From the NCBI RefSeq assembly GCF_950295315.1, contig NC_080180.1:66131081-66195080 (forward strand): a stretch of 64,000 nt of DNA, read 5' to 3'. Positions 21,025-30,433 of this stretch are shown here, one piece after another. The stretch is from Erinaceus europaeus (Eukaryota; Chordata; Mammalia; Eulipotyphla; Erinaceidae). A program made the position numbers and the translations under genes. Numbering within the stretch: the stretch's first letter is position 1; each line of letters starts with the position of its first letter. The notes under the pieces were generated by a model, which was not told where the DNA came from, ran no database searches, and saw nothing but the letters and a program-made list of their open reading frames with translations.

Positions 21025-21755
21025 TGTGGGGAACTGTGAGGCTGAGGGTTGAGCGTGGTGAGGACTGTCTGTGGATAAATGGGAGCCTGGAGGGACGGTC
21101 ACCCCATCAGCCTCCCCGTCTGGGGTAGAGCAGGGGAGCTTTGGCTCTCCAGGGCTTGGTCCTCCTATCAGCCTCCCCTGCCTCACAAGGGCGCCGCGGT
21201 CTCCTTGTGTTAATGTGCTAGTTCACCTCCTTATTCTCAGACCATTCTGCTCAGTCAAACAGTAACCAGAAGCCCCCTCACCGCTCCCCTGCCGCCTGCT
21301 GTTTTGGCCATGCATGGCTTGATTCCCTCCTGCCCATACAAACACCTCTCTCTCTCTCTCTCCCTCTCTCCCTGTGCACATACAAATGATACCCCTTCCT
21401 CATTTCCGACCAGCTCAGCAATTACTGGAAAAAAAAAACCCTACTCTTTCTCAACCTCCTAAGGCTTTAACCAAATAAGATAAAACTAACTGCTTCCTCC
21501 TACCGCCTGTTTTGCTCCCCATACCACCTTTAAATGCTCTGTTCTGCCGTTCAATACGTGGGTCATCCACTGCGATAGCCCCCTGGGGTGATCTCTGGTC
21601 TCGTCTCTTGCAGTGGGTCACAGAGGTACCTCAACGTGCCACCCCTGCTGCAGTCTCCGGACAAGCTCTTGTCTGTACCCGTCTCCGGTGGCCGATGGGA
21701 CGGTCACGCAGAGAGAGCTGAACCCGAGATAGACCCCCCCACGAGAAACCCAACA
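21025..21755 (+). mobile_element. Solo LTR of an endogenous retrovirus (731 bp)
   Basis: Begins TGTGGGGAAC and ends AAACCCAACA, the TG...CA ends of retroviral LTRs. It is flanked by CACCCA (21019-21024) and CGCCCA (21756-21761), a 6 bp duplication with one mismatch. Removing it rejoins an E/F repeat exactly. Inside, on the plus strand, a TATA-like TTTAAATGC (about 21530) precedes TTCAATACGT, a possible degraded polyadenylation signal, by about 20 bp, which sets the orientation. No retroviral coding sequence is present. Class assignment is uncertain; a 6 bp duplication favours class II. Confidence 0.8.
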
Positions 21756-21761
21756 CGCCCA

Positions 21762-21990
21762 TGTCCATTGGAGAAGCAGTTGCAGAAGCCAGACCTCCCA
21801 GCATCTGTACCTCAAAAAGAATGTTGGTCCACACTTCCAGAGGGATAAAGACTAGGAAAGCTTCCTATGGAGGGGAGGCGACACGGAGCTCTGGTGGTGA
21901 GGACTGTTTGGAATTGTCCCCTTCTTATCCCACAATCCTGTCAACCCTTAATAAATTATTACTACTAATAAAAAAACAAACCCTACTTGT
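21762..21990 (+). mobile_element. E/F repeat, 3' part
   Basis: TGTCCATTGGAGAAGCAGTT, CACACTTCCAGAGGGATAAA, GACACGGAGCTCTGGTGGTG and TCCCCTTCTTATCCCACAAT, followed by an A-rich tail. It continues the fragment at 20998-21024. Confidence 0.8.
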
Positions 21991-22659
21991 GTGCAGTGTG
22001 CTGGTCTCTGTTCTCCTAGGTAGCTAAATTAATGGCCACATGTCCTCAAGAGGCTGAAGAACCTGGGTTGCCTTCAGTCTGGAATAATCTCCAAGCATGA
22101 GCAGCACTCTCAGGAATGCCTGGTCTCAACATTTGGGGGGTGGGGGGTGAATTGTAATTGTTTTGGAGGACAGGCTCTGAACCCCTCAGGGAAGCCTTTT
22201 ATAAATATTTGGGGGCACTGTAGCAACCCTGAGGAGGGGTTATACAACAGAAACTGATGGCAACACAGCTCTGTCATGGCTGCCCCGTTCCTGTTCTGGC
22301 CAGAAGGTGCAGCAGACAGCCCCGGACCCCAGGCCCTGCGAGCCCCCCATTAGCCCACACTCTGTCAGCAGGGTAGCACAACCAGGTGAGAGCACACCTT
22401 TCTGCGTCCTCCTGACGCTCACTGGGGCTAGCTGGGTGTCACCACAAAACACCACTGCTTTCTCCAAAGCTGGCTAACCACACACACACCCCTCCTCCTC
22501 CTCCCCTTCCTCCTCCTCCTCTTCCTTTCCTCCTGTCCACTGCTCGCTGCCCCCCTCCCTAGCCAGCATCCTCACAGTGCTGCCAAGTCTGAGCCCTGTG
22601 GCTGCTTTGCTTTTTCTGTTTTTCTTCCTGCCAGCACATTTTCTTCATGTCTCTTCATA
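21991..22659. other. Unique sequence, no gene recognised
   Basis: Includes a pyrimidine-rich CTCCTCC stretch at about 22487-22560. No gene or SINE is recognised. Confidence 0.4.
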
Positions 22660-23160
22660 AGTAACATACACACACACACACTCACACACACACACACACA
22701 CACACTCACACACACTCACACACACACTCACACACAAACTCACACACACACTCACACACTCACACAAGCTCACTCACACTCACACAAGCTCACACACACT
22801 CACACACACACACTCACACACACACTCACACACACACTCACACACACACTCACACACACTCACACACACACACACTCACACACTCACACAAGCTCACACA
22901 CACTCACACACACACACTCACACATACACACACTCACACACAAGCTCACACTCACACACACTCACACACATACTCACACACACACTCACACACTCTCACA
23001 CACACACTTACACACACTCACACACACTCACACACAAGCTCACACACTTACACACACTCACTCACACACAGTCACTCACTCACAGAGACTCACACACAGA
23101 CTCACACACACACTCACACACAGACTCACACACGCACTCACACACACACACACACTCAGA
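22660..23160 (+). repeat. 500 bp degenerate (CACACACT)n satellite
   Basis: About 500 bp of CA dinucleotides interrupted at irregular intervals by CT, giving CTCACACACA units of variable length, with occasional CAAGCT and CAGACT variants. It behaves as a compound microsatellite rather than a fixed-unit array. Confidence 0.97.
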
Positions 23161-23639
23161 GCACACCTCTCTTTCCTACTGAAGGCCTACCTCATGGAAA
23201 TGTAATGGATTCGTTATTTAAAGGCTATACAGAACAGATGAATCCCACGGTCTGTGTTTCATTAAGCATCCGTCCACCCAGGAGCCTCAGCTCTGCAAAT
23301 ATTCTATAGACGGAATGCTTATTTAACTACTTATTTATTTTTTTGGCACTGGGCCCTTGTGCTTGTGCAGTGTCACTGGCCTGCAGAGACACAGGAGAGA
23401 CATGCAGACATGCACATGGCATTGAAAAGCTCCCTCCCCCTGTGGTGTGCTGGCTCCCACCAGGCCACTGGCCAGCAGGGCATGTGTAGGCCTGGGGACC
23501 AGCCTCGGGGGCCCTTACATGAAGTTTCTTTGCAACATGCCTTGTGTGCTGAACTTCACATCCCATGAACCCGCACCTGGCCCTTTCCGGCATGAAAATG
23601 CTATTTCTAGAGCCAGTGCGATAGCTTGCAGTTTGTTTG
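23161..23639. other. Unique sequence, no gene recognised
   Basis: Overlapping frames of 60-134 codons on both strands at 23327-23990, partly inside the next SINE. None has recognisable motifs. Confidence 0.4.
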
Positions 23640-23920
23640 TTTGTTTGTTTTTCCCTCCATGGTTCTTGCTGGGGCTTGATGTCAGCACTATGGATCCACT
23701 CACTGCTCCTGGTGGCCATTTTTTCCCGCATTTTATTGACCAGGACAGAGAGAAATTGACAGGGCAGGGAGAGAGACTGACAGACAGCCGTAGACTGGCT
23801 TCACTCTTCATAAGGGAACCGAGCACTCACACCCAGGTCCTTGTGCGCTAGTACTGTCTGCGCTTAGTACTGTCTGCGAATAGTACTGTGGGTGCTTAAC
23901 TGGGTGTGCCACCACCCAGC
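23640..23920 (-). repeat. Diverged SINE-A, long subfamily
   Basis: Minus strand: head GTGGTGGCACACCCAGTTAA, a region with three imperfect copies of AGTACTGTCTGCG (plus-strand sense), central CGGCTGTCTGTCAGTC body, and the long-form extension (GGCCACCAGGAGCAGTGAGT, CCCCAGCAAGAACCATGGAG). It is older than most copies. Confidence 0.65.
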
Positions 23921-24066
23921 ACTTGTTGTCTTTTTCACACCTGTGACAATAGGCTTGAGCTTGGCCCAGGATTCTGAAGGTTGCCTCCACTATTGTGCTG
24001 CCTTTCTTTCTCTTACTCCAACTGTCTCTCTGTCTTAAAAAAGTTGACTCAGAATACGCCTATCAA

Positions 24067-24071
24067 CTACA

Positions 24072-24120
<49 letters not shown>
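24067..24120 (+). repeat. (CA)n microsatellite
   Basis: A pure or nearly pure CA run of about 50 bp. Confidence 0.97.
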
Positions 24121-24121
<1 letters not shown>

Positions 24122-24560
24122 GAATAAAAAGTTAATTGCAAATTACATGTATTAGTTTATCTCAAAAAAGCACAGTTTTGGTTTGGTTCCTCAGAAGACA
24201 CAGTTGTAAAAGCAGATTAATGGGGGGGGAGAAAAAAAAGAAGAAAAAAAGCAGATTAACAAATCTACTTCTTCTCAGGATTGTTTTTCCATTGAAATGA
24301 GCAATTTGGTCCTATTTTTGCTTTTGAAAGCCGCAAAGTATTAGTACGACCCTCCCCCATCTTCTCTTCTTCAGATGCACCCCCTCTGCTTGTGTTAATC
24401 CCATGTCACAAAGATTCTCCCCAGTGTTAGGGAAAACATTCGTAGATGGGGGCTACTGAGTTCAATTTTTGAGAAAAGATAGGCTTTGGGCAGTAAGGAT
24501 GTCAGGCTGTGGTGTGCCAAGCAGAGCTTCCTATTCTGCAATTGGCTCTAATCAACTTCT

Positions 24561-25177
24561 TTTTTTAAAATTTTTTTATTGGGGAATTAATGTTTTATAT
24601 TCGGCAGTAAATACAATAGTTTGTACATGCATAACATTCCCCAGTTTCCCATATAACAATACAACCCCCACCAGGTCTTCTGTCATCCTTCTTGGACCTG
24701 TATTCTCCCCACCCACCCACCCTAGAGTCTTTTACTTTGGTGCGATACGCCAATGGGTTTGAAGCCTGTACAAAAAGCTATTTTAACACTGCTAAAAATA
24801 AAATACTTTGGAATTATTCACAGGTACGGAAGCTACATTTTCAGTTTCCATTGTCATGTTGAAACGTACAAGTTATCTTTACATTCATATCACTTGTCAG
24901 GCTATCAAAAAATAAAATGGCAACATGCTAGGGAGAGGTCCGTCACAGCAACATGGACACACGCCTGCCCTGTCATGCCTTGCTAGCTGGCTTAAAACAA
25001 AACAAAAAAAGCAAGATGCTCCGAAAGTTACACTCAATATACCTAGAAACAAAAGTTGAAGAAACCCTAAAAGTGGAATCCTGACAACTGAGGTAGTTTT
25101 CTCAATTTTTTTTTAAATTTTGATTTTTTTCTTTTTCTTGAGGTTGAGCAGCAAAGAGGGTGGGGGAATGGGGGGTG
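24561..25177 (-). mobile_element. L1 3' end fused to unrelated sequence within one target-site duplication
   Basis: An exact 17 bp repeat GGCTCTAATCAACTTCT at 24544-24560 and 25178-25194 brackets the whole segment. The left 200 bp (to about 24757) is hedgehog L1 3' end on the minus strand (TTGGCGTATCGCACCAAAGT through CCCCAATAAAAAAATT). The remaining 420 bp to 25177 does not resemble L1 in either orientation, yet lies inside the same duplication, so it arrived in the same event. The 66-100 codon frames here are not credible genes. Confidence 0.85.
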
Positions 25178-25194
25178 GGCTCTAATCAACTTCT

Positions 25195-25998
25195 GAAAGC
25201 CACTCCACCTGTTGTAAGCACCGTCTGCAGTGTTCCTTATGCACACCCCACGTCTCTGTCCTCTGCCACCTCCCCAGACGGCCCAAGGGCACTGAAACCC
25301 CATGCCATGGTGATCAGTAGACTGGAGATGACTGAACCACGCACTCCCTTATTTCTCAGCCCCGTCTCATTCCCCCGCCACAGCAGAACTAAGCCCATGA
25401 TATCCGGGTCCCCGGCAGATCGTTCCAAGGCGATGTCATCAGGAGACAGCCTGTGGCACCTCCCGGAGAAGCACTTTCTTATCAAAGCCATAACTGCCCG
25501 CCCCAGTCAATTTCCACTAATTGAAATACCAGTGATTAATGGTCTCTCCTCATAGCCCTTTCTTATCTCAGTGAGCTTCCGAAACCAAGTCTAGTAAGTC
25601 TAGATCATTTTCCAGTGATCCTCTTTTTTTTTGCCCCTTCTCTTCTCGTTTTAATTTCTCCTGTCTTTCATCTTCATCGAAACTGTCCCTCCTTAGGTGT
25701 CTCCGCTACACATGTCATTTATTTCCTTTGTCACAGTCCCCTTCCTCGTCCAGCTGGCCATATGTCTTTCTGTCCTGTGGTGTCTATCCCGTTAATAGTA
25801 CGTATTTATCATGATATCTTATCCCTTCCATGAACTAAATATAGTTATAGAAAAGCCACCAAGGAGAGGGGCCCTGAGTAGGAGCTGACTCTTGGAATTG
25901 CTCTGATGGCCAGTGTAGGTGCGGGTAGAGAGGAGGTTGGAGCAAGTCCTCTGCTCCCGATCGTGCTTTCTTCAATACAAAGAAAGGCAAATCGTCAG
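25195..25998. other. Unique sequence, no gene recognised
   Basis: No repeat is recognised. A 131-codon plus frame (25160-25555) overlaps an 84-codon minus frame; neither has recognisable motifs and the first starts inside the L1 insertion. Confidence 0.4.
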
Positions 25999-26195
25999 GG
26001 GGGCCGGGTGGTGGCGCACAGGTTTGACCCAGGTTTGAGCCTCCGGGCCCCACCTGCAGGGGGAAAGCTTTGCAAGTGGTGAAGCAGTGTCGCAGGTGTC
26101 TCTCTTCCTCTCTGTCACCCCCTCCTCCTTGATTTCTGGCTGTCTATCCAATAAAATAATGATAATAAAAAATTAAAAAACAAAGATAAATCAAA
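25999..26195 (+). mobile_element. SINE-B copy
   Basis: Head GGGCCGGGTGGTGGCGCACA, shortened to the B-box region AGGTTTGAGCCTCC, central module CACCTGCAGGGGGAAAGCTT plus the GTGGTGAAGC arm, CT-rich body, and a TATCCAATAAAATAATGATA tail. The first head section appears partly deleted. Confidence 0.85.
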
Positions 26196-26479
26196 TCATC
26201 CAACTACATGGTAAGTTCCTCTGAGCTGGGACCTAAACAAACAACAGCAACTAACACTTCCAACACTTCTGATACTTCCAGTGATAACTGTGCACTGGCT
26301 GAAATAGTAATAGTGTCAAGAGCCAGGCTTTCTTAATATGCACCTTCCAGGGACATGAACTGTTGGGCATTATGCTGTTGACGTTCGTGAAGGTGGATAA
26401 CTAAGAGGAAAATAAAGCTGCCAAAATGTAATGCTTCCATAATGTCCCTTTACTTAGGATTATCTCATAGACAAAGGAA

Positions 26480-26526
26480 TTTCGGTCCATACTTCCAGAG
26501 AGAGGGATAAAGCCCAGGAAAGCTTC
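26480..26526 (+). mobile_element. E/F repeat, 5' part (interrupted)
   Basis: TCGGTCCATACTTCCAGAGA and GGGATAAAGCCCAGGAAAGC match E/F. It is interrupted after AGGAAAGCTTC and resumes at 26733. Confidence 0.8.
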
Positions 26527-26721
26527 TAATTTCTTTCTATCTTCATTTCTGTATTCCACTTGTGTTGATCGCTAAGGCGACAGTGTATTTGTATTGAGTC
26601 ATTCAATGTAAGCATGAGTATACTGCTTCAGATTTTCCGTGTCCTTAAAAATTAGTTACTTTATTACTAAATAATACAAAGTCATCATTCAAAACAAAAT
26701 TCTGTAGGATTAAAAAAAAAT
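26527..26721 (+). mobile_element. Orphan 195 bp poly(A)-ended insert (possible retrocopied transcript fragment)
   Basis: Inserted in an E/F repeat and flanked by an exact 11 bp duplication AGGAAAGCTTC (26516-26526, 26722-26732). It ends in TTAAAAAAAAAT. The body matches no repeat family in this window and has no tRNA head. It has the hallmarks of a 5'-truncated processed copy of some transcript, but the source is unknown to me and no AATAAA lies near the tail. Confidence 0.75.
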
Positions 26722-26732
26722 AGGAAAGCTTC

Positions 26733-26860
26733 CGATGGAGGGGAAAGGACACAGAACTCTAGTGGTGGGAACGCGTGGTATTGTACCCCTGTTATCTTGC
26801 AGTCTTGTAATCATTATTAAATCACTCACAGAAATTAAAAAATCTTTAAAAATTCAAAGA
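26733..26860 (+). mobile_element. E/F repeat, 3' part
   Basis: CGATGGAGGGGAAAGGACAC, GAACTCTAGTGGTGGGAACG, TGTACCCCTGTTATCTTGCA and an A-rich end. It continues the fragment at 26480. Confidence 0.8.
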
Positions 26861-26886
26861 ACCTGGGTTGACTTTCTATCTATATT

Positions 26887-26888
<2 letters not shown>

Positions 26889-26928
<40 letters not shown>
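26889..26928 (+). repeat. (GT)n microsatellite
   Basis: A pure GT run of about 40 bp. The CVCVCV-type frame over it is an artefact. Confidence 0.97.
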
Positions 26929-26930
<2 letters not shown>

Positions 26931-26934
26931 CCCA

Positions 26935-27836
26935 TTTTTATCTACTTTCCTGCCATCACTTCTTTTTAAATTTTTTAATTAATTAATTAATTTAAGAAAG
27001 GAGACATTAACAAAATCATAGGATGGGGGGAGGTTCTTGTCTCCCCTTCCATGCTGTAAGCTCTACTTATGGTACAGAAAATATATAAATTCCAGTACTA
27101 ATTCTGGTACTATCTGGGTCTTATTTTTTATCACCTGTAAATAAAGACTGAAAATTTTTTTAAAAATTTAAAAAACAAGAATAGGTAGATTACTCTGACT
27201 TTTATTTTAGTGCCATTTTGATATAGAATTGGACCGACTACACGTCTAGTAGAAGTGCGTGATGGGTGAATCACTACTGAGAACCAGTTTACACAGCAAT
27301 CCCCATTTGCTTGTCATGGCTGTCAGTTTGTTAAAACACTTAGATATCGTGTACCCAAAGGAGCCATAACATAGGCAACTCGTAGGTCTTAAAACACGAT
27401 TAAGTATGGGGATCTTCCCAGCGCTGTGCACACTGGGTAATAAGAGTCCTGTGGAAAGAGGAACCATTTACTTAGAGAATGACTGTTCCCAGGAACTCCT
27501 TAATCTAATACACCAGTTACCCCAAGGAAGAAGAGTGAAGCTTCTGTATTTATTTTCAATCCAGACAAATAGGTGATGTCAAAGTAACTCTATAAAGTAA
27601 GAGGTGGAGGAGCCAGCAGGGGAAAATTCTGAGTCACACCTGTGCTAGACAGGAAGGAAGGATGCCCAAAGACTCAGCAAAGGGATACAGAATTGAAAGC
27701 TGCATTTAGGATGAGGAGCTTGGCTTCCCAGTCACAAGAAGCTCTTGAGTTGCTTGTTGTGCATAGGGTAAGGTAGGAACCAATCATGTTTTTTATTTCC
27801 AGTTTTTTCCAAATGTCTGGGTCTAGTAATTATTTG
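26935..27836. other. Unique sequence, no gene recognised
   Basis: Contains a short AT-rich repeat-like patch at 26965-27180 that may be an old LINE remnant. No gene is recognised. Confidence 0.4.
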
Positions 27837-27858
27837 TTTCCTAATGATTTATCATTGG
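27837..27858 (+). repeat. Left arm of a 22 bp perfect inverted repeat
   Basis: These 22 bases (TTTCCTAATG...ATTGG) are the exact reverse complement of 28813-28834. The arms bracket the E repeat with about 950 bp between them. Confidence 0.95.
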
Positions 27859-27866
27859 ATAATAAA

Positions 27867-28261
27867 TTGGGAGCTACTCTCTTCCCAGATCCAGCTCTCT
27901 GGTCCTTTTTTCAGCCATAACGTCATCTCCCCAGACAATAACTTGGATCCACCTACATATCAGATGTCAGGCTCAGGGAAAAAAAAAAACTAGGATAGCC
28001 ACAGGCCCTTTGGAATATAAAGAAAATATGCCTACTAGCTATCTACAGAACAGAGACCTCACCCACCCCCACCCCAGCTCTTCATCTGCACTATTCCAGC
28101 CTTTAGGTCCATGACTGGCCAACAACTTGCTTGGCTTTGTATGTTAACTCTCTTTTCAGCCAACAGGTTCCAGATGCCAGCAGGATGCCGAACAGACTTC
28201 CCTAGACAGACGACCCCACCAATGTGTCCTGAACCAGAGCCCTGCCCCACCAGAAAAAGAG
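27867..28261 (+). mobile_element. E-family repeat, 5' part (interrupted by L1 end)
   Basis: Starts TTGGGAGCTACTCTCTTCCC and runs through CAGACAATAACTTGGATCCA, TTTGGCTTTGTATGTTAACT and GCCAACAGGTTCCAGATGCC to CAGAGCCCTGCCCCACCAG. At the GAGAGGCAGGC position the element is broken by an L1 3' end. Confidence 0.85.
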
Positions 28262-28402
28262 AGGCAGGCAGGGGGTTGTATTGTTAAATGGGAAACTGGG
28301 GAATGTTATGCATGTACAAACTATTGTATTTACTGTTGAATGTAAAACATTAATTCCCCAATAAATAAAAATATATAAAAATAAATAAATAAATAAATAA
28401 GA
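28262..28402 (+). mobile_element. Truncated L1 3' end nested in E
   Basis: TTGTATTGTTAAATGGGAAA, GGGGAATGTTATGCATGTAC, AACATTAATTCCCCAATAAA and an (AAAT)n tail match the L1 ends at 46081 and 39234. An approximate GAGAGG-rich duplication is visible at both edges. Confidence 0.85.
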
Positions 28403-28656
28403 GAGAGGAGGCTAGGAGTGTGGATCAACCTGTCAACACCCATGTTCAGTGGGGAAGCAATGACAGAAGCCAGACCTTCCACCTTCTGCATCCCACAATG
28501 ACCCTGGGTCCATGCTCCCAGAGGGATAGAGAATGGGAAAGCTGTCAGGGGAGGGGATGGGATACAGAGTTCTGGTGGTAGGAATTCTGTGGAGTTGTAC
28601 CCCTCTTATCCTATCATTTTGTCAGTGTTTCCTTTTATAAATAAATAAAAAATTCT
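28403..28656 (+). mobile_element. E-family repeat, 3' part
   Basis: GGATCAACCTGTCAACACCC, CCATGTTCAGTGGGGAAGCA, GTTCTGGTGGTAGGAATTCT, TGTACCCCTCTTATCCTATC and an A-rich tail. It completes the element begun at 27867. Confidence 0.85.
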
Positions 28657-28812
28657 TGAAACAATGAAATAATTAATTAATTAAAACAACCCTTAGACTA
28701 TGACAAAAAATAGTGATTGTCGAGAAGGAAGGGGTAGTGGTGGGTGAAGTGTGGTTAGAAATATTTGCAATGGTTTGAGTCTATATTCCTGAAATCTATA
28801 TAGTAATTCAAA

Positions 28813-28834
28813 CCAATGATAAATCATTAGGAAA
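28813..28834 (-). repeat. Right arm of a 22 bp perfect inverted repeat
   Basis: Exact reverse complement of 27837-27858. Taking out the E/L1 insertion (about 790 bp) leaves a unit of roughly 210 bp with 22 bp terminal inverted repeats, a size compatible with a miniature DNA transposon. Confidence 0.95.
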
Positions 28835-28839
28835 TGTAT

Positions 28840-29085
28840 TTTTATTTTATTTATTTATTAAGATTTTATTTATTTGAAAGATAGGAGGAGAGAGAGAAAG
28901 AACCAGACATCACTCTGGTACATATGCTGCTGGGAACTGAATAAATATTTATTATATTTTAATGAGAGAAAGACAGAAAAAGCAGAGCATGTCTTAGCTC
29001 TGGCTGACAGTGGTGCTGGGGAATTGAACCTGAAACCTTTGAGCCTCAGAAATGAAAGACTTTTGCATAACCCAGCCCTAAATCT
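28840..29085 (-). mobile_element. Two adjacent minus-strand SINE fragments (type C-like and type D)
   Basis: 28840-28945 has an AT-rich end, a GA-rich stretch and CTCTGGTACATATGCTGCTG, resembling the old (CT)-rich SINE. 28946-29085 is type D on the minus strand: GCATGTCTTAGCTCTGGCTG, GGGGAATTGAACCTGAAACC, GAGCCTCAGAAATGAAAGAC, TTTTGCATAACC. Confidence 0.7.
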
Positions 29086-29555
29086 ATTTCTTATTACACA
29101 CAACAAAACATAGCAAACACACCAAGCAAGGTAATCAATACAACTTTGCTCAAATTTTACATAGAAAAAGTCAATTTTCAAAGAAAATGCAGAAGTCTTT
29201 GAATGTACTTCTACAGAGAAATTCCTTGCAAGAGCTGGGAGAGTTTTTATTTTATTTACCAACCCCCCAATACTTTGGAAATAATACAATTTCCAAGAGC
29301 AAATAGAATAGCACAGGATATAGCTTATAAAGAGTTATATCCTGTGAATCTGGCAAAAAATCATGTCATTGTTGCACACATATTTATTCTGAAATGATTA
29401 TGGCTCTGAAAGTCCAGCAGGAAGGTAATTTGCTTTCAGAAATAAAGACAAAGTCTTCCCAGGAATATTCCCCTGACGCTTGCTATAACAGGGGCCGGAT
29501 GTTATCCTCCAGAAGAAAAACATGGTCAGTTGAGTATGACAAATACAACTTTCTT
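29086..29555. other. Unique sequence, no gene recognised
   Basis: AT-rich unique DNA. A 139-codon minus frame (28870-29289) runs through the SINEs and is not credible. Confidence 0.4.
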
Positions 29556-29559
29556 TTTT

Positions 29560-29848
29560 TCTTATATTTTTAATATATATTTATTTATTCCCTTTTGTTG
29601 CCCTTGTTGTTTTATTGTTGTAGTTACTGATGTCATCAATGTTGGATAGGACAGAGAGAAATGGAGAGAGGAGGGGAAAGACAGAGAGGGGGAGAGAAAG
29701 ACAGACACCTGCAGACCTGCTTCACCGCCTGTGAAGCGACTCCCCTGCAGGTGGGGAGCCGAGCCGGGGGCTCAAACCGGGATCCTTACGCAGGTCCTTG
29801 CGCTTTGCGCCACATGCGCTTAACCCGCTGCGCTACCGTCCGACTCCC
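29560..29848 (-). mobile_element. SINE-A copy
   Basis: Minus strand: GGGAGTCGGACGGTAGCGCA head, B box GGTTTGAGCCCCC, central module (CCTGCAGGGGAGTCGCTTCA), CT-rich body and an AAATAAATATATATTAAAA end. Confidence 0.93.
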
Positions 29849-29961
29849 AAGTCTCTTTTACTTCTCTCTTTTTCAGTGATGGAGAAGGAGGTGTGAGTTC
29901 TTCATTTTTCATAGGATCTGGTCATACATCCATCAAACAGAGATATCTTCACTTTTTCTAG

Positions 29962-30122
29962 AAGAGAATTGGTGTGTGGCCCTCAGCTCTGGGCTACATT
30001 CCAAGAATGTTGTGGTCGGGCAGCTTTATAGCTATGCAAACCGCATGGGACATGAGCAAGCAATCTTTGATGACACCATCTTTGACCTGCGGTCCAGTGC
30101 CAAGCACATGTCCGTCTGCAAG
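29962..30122 (+). CDS. Exon-like island of unknown gene (161 nt)
   Basis: A polypyrimidine tract and acceptor (CTTCACTTTTTCTAG) precede 29962, and AAG|GTAAAC follows 30122, a good donor. Between them one frame (two leading bases, then 53 codons) is open and has the varied composition of globular protein: ENWCVALSSGLHSK..., GQLYSYANRMGHEQAIFDDT, ending HMSVCK. A second frame is also open, so openness alone proves little. I do not recognise the protein. It could be a real internal exon, a decayed exon or chance. No partner exon was identified in the window. Confidence 0.35.
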
Positions 30123-30129
30123 GTAAACA

Positions 30130-30433
30130 GCACATGCTCCTTAGTAGGAACTTGTCAAGTCTTAGGTTCCAAGTATAAGGCTGTAGAATGAGGACAGATT
30201 TGTACTCCCTTCCTCTACTTGGAGCCCCTGATGTTACGTGTGTGTGTGTGGGGGGAGACCCCACCTTCCCCTACTGGCTCTTCTTGCTGACCATCATGAA
30301 CAAGTGGAGAGAGAATGAAAACCACTGAATTATACACAGGCAGGGAAATCTACATAGATGTGAAGCGTTCAGATACCAGTTGGCAAAATGGGAGGAGTGT
30401 ATGCACATTGCAGATAAAGGAGGAGGGAGGCAA
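30130..30433. other. Unique sequence, with a purine-rich tract before the next LTR-like block
   Basis: Unique DNA. A G-rich GTGTGTGTGGGGGGAG lies at 30241. The purine run AAAGGAGGAGGGAGG just before 30434 resembles a polypurine tract. Confidence 0.4.

Noticed and set aside
22660..23160. Regular spacing suggesting a CRISPR-like array
   Set aside because: It is a degenerate CA/CT microsatellite without unique spacers, in a mammalian genome.
26735..26986. Frame with a run of CVCVCVCV
   Set aside because: Translation of a GT microsatellite within and after a repeat end.
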